Part shown: positions 60,025-64,000 of the stretch, piece after piece | Position numbering within the stretch: position 1 is the stretch's first letter | Layout: the number at the start of each line of letters is the position of its first letter | Assembly: GCF_937981445.1 (NCBI RefSeq) | Contig: NZ_CALJON010000040.1 | Location: 1 to 64,000 of the forward strand | Direction: 5' to 3' | From: an uncultured Veillonella sp. | GTDB taxonomy: Bacteria > Bacillota > Negativicutes > Veillonellales > Veillonellaceae | Length of the DNA stretch: 64,000 bases | Notes under the pieces: model-generated | Told to the model about the DNA's origin: nothing | Databases searched by the model: none | The model's input: the letters and a program-made list of their open reading frames with translations, nothing else | Position numbers and translations under genes: made by a program

Positions 60025-60510
60025 TTACATGCGATCACCACGGCTCATAGCGGTAATCCCTGTTTTAGCTATTTCCAACACACCATAGGGTTTCATAATA
60101 TCCACGAAACCTCGCAATTTTTCTGTATCTCCAGTGAGTTCAATAATCAATGAAGTGGGATACACATCGAGCACATTACCTCGATATATAGTGGCAATTT
60201 GCACAATCTGTGAACGTGTTTGGTCATCGGCCTTTACTTTAATCAGCATCAATTCCCGCCGCACCACATTCTCTACAGGAAATACTTTCACTTTTACTAC
60301 ATCAATCAATTTATAAATCTGCTTTTGAATTTAATCCAATGTATTACTATCGGCCTCTACCGTCAAAGTAAGTCGCGCATAGCCAGGCTTGACCGTAATA
60401 CCGGAGGTCATCTTCATGACTGAGTAGCCACGGCGATTAAATAGCGATAAGATTCTAGCTCCAATACCTGGCGTATTTTTTGCGATGATTAAAATCTGAT
60501 GCTCATTCAT
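60025..60510 (-). pseudogene. ilvN: acetolactate synthase small subunit with an in-frame stop
   Basis: The frame from the ATG at 60510 (overlapping the ilvB stop by 8 nt) gives MNEHQILIIAKNTPGIGARI and the rest of a normal ACT domain up to codon 59, then TAA at 60333-60331. The same frame continues directly with IQKQIYKLIDVVKVKVFPVE to the natural stop at 60025, 160 sense codons in all. A single C-to-T change (CAA to TAA) explains it. The stop truncates the ACT domain, so the regulatory subunit that activates IlvB and mediates valine inhibition would be lost unless the stop is read through or restarted at the GTG/ATG codons downstream. Confidence 0.88.
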
Positions 60511-62218
60511 TGTCAGGTACCCCCTTTTTGCCTACCATATCAGCAACCGTTTGGCCTGCCGGAATCATTGGATATACATTTTCCTCCCGTTCTACAATGC
60601 ATTCAATCAATACACCCTCATCAGAATGTAAGAATTCATTGAGCTGCCTCAATTCTTCATCCCGCTTAATCTGTACAGATTTTACGCCATAGGCTTTCGC
60701 TAAGGTTTGAAACTCTGGATTAATACTTAAATCTACATAGGAATATCGCTTGTCATTAAATAATTCCTGCCACTGACGAACCATGCCCAAGAACGAATTA
60801 TTTAACAGTACTATTTTTACTGGCAACTTATACTGCGTAATGAGCATAAGCTCTTGGGCCGTCATCTGAAAGCCTCCATCGCCTACAATGAGGACAACTT
60901 TCTTATGAGGAACGCTCACCTGTGCCCCAATGGCCGCTGGTAACCCAAAGCCCATCGTACCTGCACCGCCAGAGGTGATAATGGAATTAGGTTTTGTATA
61001 TTTAAAATATTGCGCTGCCCACATCTGATGTTGTCCTACATCAGTAACGATAATGGCTTCACCACCTAAGCAATGATCTACATATTCAAGCACTTGTTGT
61101 GGTTTAAGAACGCCAGACTCAGAAGGCAAATAGCGCAATGCATATTCTTCTTTCCAAGCTCTTATTTGATGGACCCACGCTTCGTGCTCTGCCTTAGGAA
61201 TGCCCTTATTAATAGCCCCCAATACCCGTTTAGCATCGCCTACTATAGGCACTTCAACGGCTTTATTCTTTTCAATTTCTGCTGGATCTATATCAATATG
61301 AATAACCGTAGCCGATTTACAAAACGCCGTTGGATTGCCTGCTATGCGATCATCGAAACGAATTCCTACAGCCAGTACAACATCGGCCTCATCAGTAGCA
61401 AAATTAGCTGCTGCAGTGCCATGCATGCCTAGCATGCCAAGGAATAGTTCATGATTTCCCGGAAAAGAGCCCAGCCCAAGCAAAGTATTCGTCACAGGAA
61501 TCTGTGCCTTAGTAGCCAGCTCATAAAGTTCATCAGCGGCTCCACTTTTTAAAATACCTGCCCCAGCAATAATTAACGGCTTCTGAGCGCCCTTTAAGAG
61601 TTTGATAGCTTTTTTAATTTGTAATGGATGACCCTCATAATTTGGTTCATACCCTTCTAAATTAAACGGTGCTTCCAATAATTTTGTAAATTCATCACGA
61701 CTAATTTGACTTACTTGTACATCCTTAGGTATATCAATCAACACCGGCCCTGGTCGTCCAGTAGTGGCAATATAATGTGCTTCACGCAGCACCCTAGGCA
61801 AATCTTGAATAGACTTTACTAAATAATTATTTTTTGTAATAGGACTTGTAATGCCCACAATATCTGATTCTTGAAAGGCGTCTTTCCCCAACAAAGAACA
61901 GCCTACTTGTCCCGTAATAGCAAGAACTGGAACCGAATCCATATGCGCCGTCATAAGCCCTGTTACTAAATTGGTAGCACCCGGTCCTGAGGTGGCTAAA
62001 CATACGCCACATTGCCCTGATGCTCGTGCATAACCATCCGCTTCATGAGCAGCCCCTTGCTCATGTCTTGCAAAATAATGAGTCAAACCATCGTACTTAT
62101 AGATTTCATCATAAATAGGAATGACAGCGCCCCCAGGATAGCCAAATATATGGCGAATTCCAATGTGATGTAATGTTTCTAATACGATGCGTGCCCCATT
62201 AATCATCTCTCTACTCAT
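60503..62218 (-). CDS. ilvB: acetolactate synthase large subunit
   Basis: 571 aa. The substrate glutamine/glycine loop is FGYPGGAVIPIYDE; the catalytic glutamate is in FARHEQGAAHEADGYARASG; the ThDP-binding motif is VGDGGFQMTAQELM...LLNNSFLGMVRQW. It condenses pyruvate to acetolactate or with 2-oxobutyrate to acetohydroxybutyrate. Upstream is ilvA, downstream the broken ilvN. Confidence 0.96.
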   Translation of the reverse strand: MSREMINGARIVLETLHHIGIRHIFGYPGGAVIPIYDEIYKYDGLTHYFARHEQGAAHEADGYARASGQCGVCLATSGPGATNLVTGLMTAHMDSVPVLAITGQVGCSLLGKDAFQESDIVGITSPITKNNYLVKSIQDLPRVLREAHYIATTGRPGPVLIDIPKDVQVSQISRDEFTKLLEAPFNLEGYEPNYEGHPLQIKKAIKLLKGAQKPLIIAGAGILKSGAADELYELATKAQIPVTNTLLGLGSFPGNHELFLGMLGMHGTAAANFATDEADVVLAVGIRFDDRIAGNPTAFCKSATVIHIDIDPAEIEKNKAVEVPIVGDAKRVLGAINKGIPKAEHEAWVHQIRAWKEEYALRYLPSESGVLKPQQVLEYVDHCLGGEAIIVTDVGQHQMWAAQYFKYTKPNSIITSGGAGTMGFGLPAAIGAQVSVPHKKVVLIVGDGGFQMTAQELMLITQYKLPVKIVLLNNSFLGMVRQWQELFNDKRYSYVDLSINPEFQTLAKAYGVKSVQIKRDEELRQLNEFLHSDEGVLIECIVEREENVYPMIPAGQTVADMVGKKGVPDNE

Positions 62219-62344
62219 GCCGACACATCCTTCCTCTTCTCTCTCAACTCAAGTTAATATAGTATTTCAGCGAAGTGCTGTGTCTTGCACAACGCGTTTT
62301 CGCTTCCTGTTCCCCCTAATTCAGTGGCTGCTCCCCAGTCTAAC

Positions 62345-63580
62345 TCATTCAGTCACTTCATATTCATGTACATCATTAGAATTATCGCGATAAATCTCAT
62401 ATCCTTCATCATATAAAGCCTTGGTTATGCGATCAATATGTTCTTCCCCATTTGTTTCTACGGTAACGCGTAACTCCACTTCATGAAAGCGATCTAGATT
62501 TTTAAACTGATTATGTTCAAGTTTAATTACATTAGCATTTTGCTCTGCCAAAATACGAGATACATTGACTAATTGCCCTGGCTTATCTGGCAAATTCACA
62601 GAAAAGGTAAAGATACGTCCTCTCACAATGAGCCCCTTTGTAATCATAGATGCAATAGTAAGTACATCTATATTGCCACCGCTTAGGATAGAAACTACTT
62701 TTTTACCTTTTTCTTTGAGCTTTTTTAATCCCGCAATGGAGAGGAGCCCTGCATTTTCCCCTACGATTTTATGCTTTTCAGCAACCATCAAAAAGGCTTC
62801 CATCAGTTCATAATCAGATACAGTTACAATTTCATCTACATATTCTTCAATATATTGTAAGGTTACATCACCAATCTGTTTAACTGCTGCGCCATCAGCA
62901 ATAGTACTGACGCCATCAAGTGTGACTACATGATGAGCTTTCAAGGAAGCGCTAGCACTGGCCGCTCCAATGGGCTCTACACCAACAATCTTAATGGATG
63001 GATTCTTGAGCTTTGCCGCCGCTGCTACGCCTGCAATAAGACCGCCACCACCAATAGGAACAAGTAATATATCCGCATCAGGTAATTCTTCTAAAATTTC
63101 AAGTGCTATGGTCCCTTGTCCTTCAATCACATCCTCATCATTGAAAGGATGAACAAATACATAGCCGTTTTCCTTTTGTAAATCTACGGCTTTTTGATAA
63201 GCCTCATCATATACTTCGCCAGCTAATACAACATCTGCGCCATATTGCCTAGTTGCCTCTACCTTGATGAGTGGACTAGGTTTTGGCATTACAATGACTG
63301 CCTTAGTACCTAGTCGTTGTGCTGCCAAAGCCACCCCTTGCGCATGATTACCTGCCGAAGAAGCAATAACACCGCGCTGTTTTTCATCTTTAGACAATTT
63401 AGCGATTTTATTATAAGCACCACGTAATTTAAAGGATCCAGTACGCTGCAAGTTTTCTGGCTTAATATACACATCATTGCCACTTTCTTTGGAGAATACA
63501 GCACTGTGAATTAACTTGGTTTTCACCGCCACTGTCCCCAAACGTTCCCTTGCTTCTATAAAATCATATAAACTTAACAT
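62345..63580 (-). CDS. ilvA: threonine dehydratase with one ACT-like domain
   Basis: 411 aa. PLP lysine in NLQRTGSFKLRGAYNKI, SSAGNHAQGVALAA for phosphate binding and VPIGGGGLIAGVAAAAK for the glycine loop. The C-terminal 80 residues (FTFSVNLPDKPGQLVNVSRI, then VELRVTVETNGEEHIDRI) form one ACT domain, the arrangement seen in many Firmicutes ilvA genes, shorter than the 514-aa E. coli enzyme. It supplies 2-oxobutyrate for isoleucine; operon context supports the biosynthetic role over the catabolic one. Confidence 0.92.
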   Translation of the reverse strand: MLSLYDFIEARERLGTVAVKTKLIHSAVFSKESGNDVYIKPENLQRTGSFKLRGAYNKIAKLSKDEKQRGVIASSAGNHAQGVALAAQRLGTKAVIVMPKPSPLIKVEATRQYGADVVLAGEVYDEAYQKAVDLQKENGYVFVHPFNDEDVIEGQGTIALEILEELPDADILLVPIGGGGLIAGVAAAAKLKNPSIKIVGVEPIGAASASASLKAHHVVTLDGVSTIADGAAVKQIGDVTLQYIEEYVDEIVTVSDYELMEAFLMVAEKHKIVGENAGLLSIAGLKKLKEKGKKVVSILSGGNIDVLTIASMITKGLIVRGRIFTFSVNLPDKPGQLVNVSRILAEQNANVIKLEHNQFKNLDRFHEVELRVTVETNGEEHIDRITKALYDEGYEIYRDNSNDVHEYEVTE

Positions 63581-63802
63581 CCTACCTAATCCTTTCTCTC
63601 TTCTCTTTTCTCTCTTCGCGCTTCTCTATTTGGGCTGCCCTCTTCTCTCTGCACGTCTCGCGCTACGCGGTATTTTTTAACTCCGTTAACTAGTAAAATC
63701 CACGCTTTCAACTATTGATATTCATATCCTTAGCCACCAATATTCATATTCTCAACTAGTAATGTTTACAGCCTCCACTACTAAGGTCTATGATTGCAGC
63801 TC
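63581..63802. other. ilvD-ilvA spacer
   Basis: 222 bp without a gene. Contains a loose direct repeat around ATATTCATATYCT (near 63718 and 63741) and CAACTA/AACTAGTAA units, no clear terminator, so ilvD and ilvA can be co-transcribed. Confidence 0.5.
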
Positions 63803-64000
63803 TTAATCTTCATATATTTCAATAGCCCCTTGTGCAGCTGAAGATACATGAGCTGCATATTTCTTCAAATAGCCTGTAACTTGTGGCTTATACGGTTTTA
63901 ATTGAGCTTTACGACGAGCAATTTCCTCAGAGCTAAGACGCACTTCTAATTTTCTATTAGGAATATCAATATCAATGATATCCCCTTCTTCAACGATACC
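63803..64000 (-). CDS. ilvD: dihydroxy-acid dehydratase, C-terminal part (runs off the window)
   Basis: 65 codons to the stop at 63803-63805. The visible part, GIVEEGDIIDIDIPNRKLEV followed by RLSSEEIARRKAQ and the final YLKKYAAHVSSAAQGAI, is the conserved end of IlvD/Edd proteins; the last stretch holds the C-terminal serine-rich active-site tail. First visible gene of the leftward ilv operon. Confidence 0.93.
   Translation of the reverse strand, partial: GIVEEGDIIDIDIPNRKLEVRLSSEEIARRKAQLKPYKPQVTGYLKKYAAHVSSAAQGAIEIYED

Overview
The window reads as a chromosomal segment of a Veillonella-like member of the Negativicutes. This is inferred from the low-GC, Firmicutes-type Shine-Dalgarno sites combined with an anaerobic gene set: two-subunit class I fumarase, narGHJI, ornithine decarboxylase with a putrescine antiporter, a two-gene Lrg system and a large ilv operon. 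No rRNA is present, so the species cannot be fixed from the sequence alone.

Layout. Positions 1-9248 are the right-hand end of an integrated phage-like element inserted at the 3' end of a tRNA-Ser(UGA) gene (9249-9337, minus strand); the other end lies left of the window. From the tRNA inward it carries a tyrosine integrase, a zinc-ribbon protein, several small-RNA-like units, a PemK/MazF-fold protein, an ImmA/IrrE peptidase, a CI-like repressor, a Cro-like repressor, and then a leftward early operon. Into that leftward operon are set rightward monocistronic units (two DUF2513 proteins, a 105-aa protein, an Abi-alpha/DUF4393 protein, a broken small gene and a roughly 510-nt structured RNA). 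These units are separated by copies of a 40-66 bp repeat that joins a rightward promoter to the start site of a short leftward gene. This cassette array and the large RNA, which contains a group I intron-like P4-P6 block, are the most unusual things seen.

Positions 9338-64000 look like core chromosome. 9.5-16.4 kb: a duplicated-domain membrane protein, a GNAT acetyltransferase, a B3/B4-domain protein, CorA, and a metal P-type ATPase whose promoter carries a SmtB/ArsR-type operator. 16.5-22.7 kb: an amino-acid lyase locus (LysR, permease, tryptophanase/tyrosine phenol-lyase, RidA, DauR-like regulator) in which both the LysR gene and the lyase gene are broken. 22.8-33.7 kb: fumarase, narGHJI, a Crp/Fnr regulator and NarK, with matching TGTGA-type palindromes upstream of narG and between the regulator and narK. 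33.8-38 kb: Dps, a TSUP permease, LrgAB with a divergent LysR regulator. 38.2-42.4 kb: a leftward arsR-dinB-larA-hypothetical operon. 42.9-48.2 kb: peroxiredoxin, ornithine decarboxylase and PotE. 48.4-52.1 kb: an Opu-type osmolyte ABC transporter next to a BusR-like regulator. 52.3-58.6 kb: pyrG, argS and small housekeeping genes. 58.9-64 kb: the leftward branched-chain amino-acid operon ilvD-ilvA-ilvB-ilvN-ilvC, in which ilvN has an in-frame stop.

Intergenic regions throughout the chromosomal part carry short tandem repeats (periods of 14 to 46 bp), several of which begin at or beside a stop codon. All functional statements rest on reading motifs by eye; no database search was possible.
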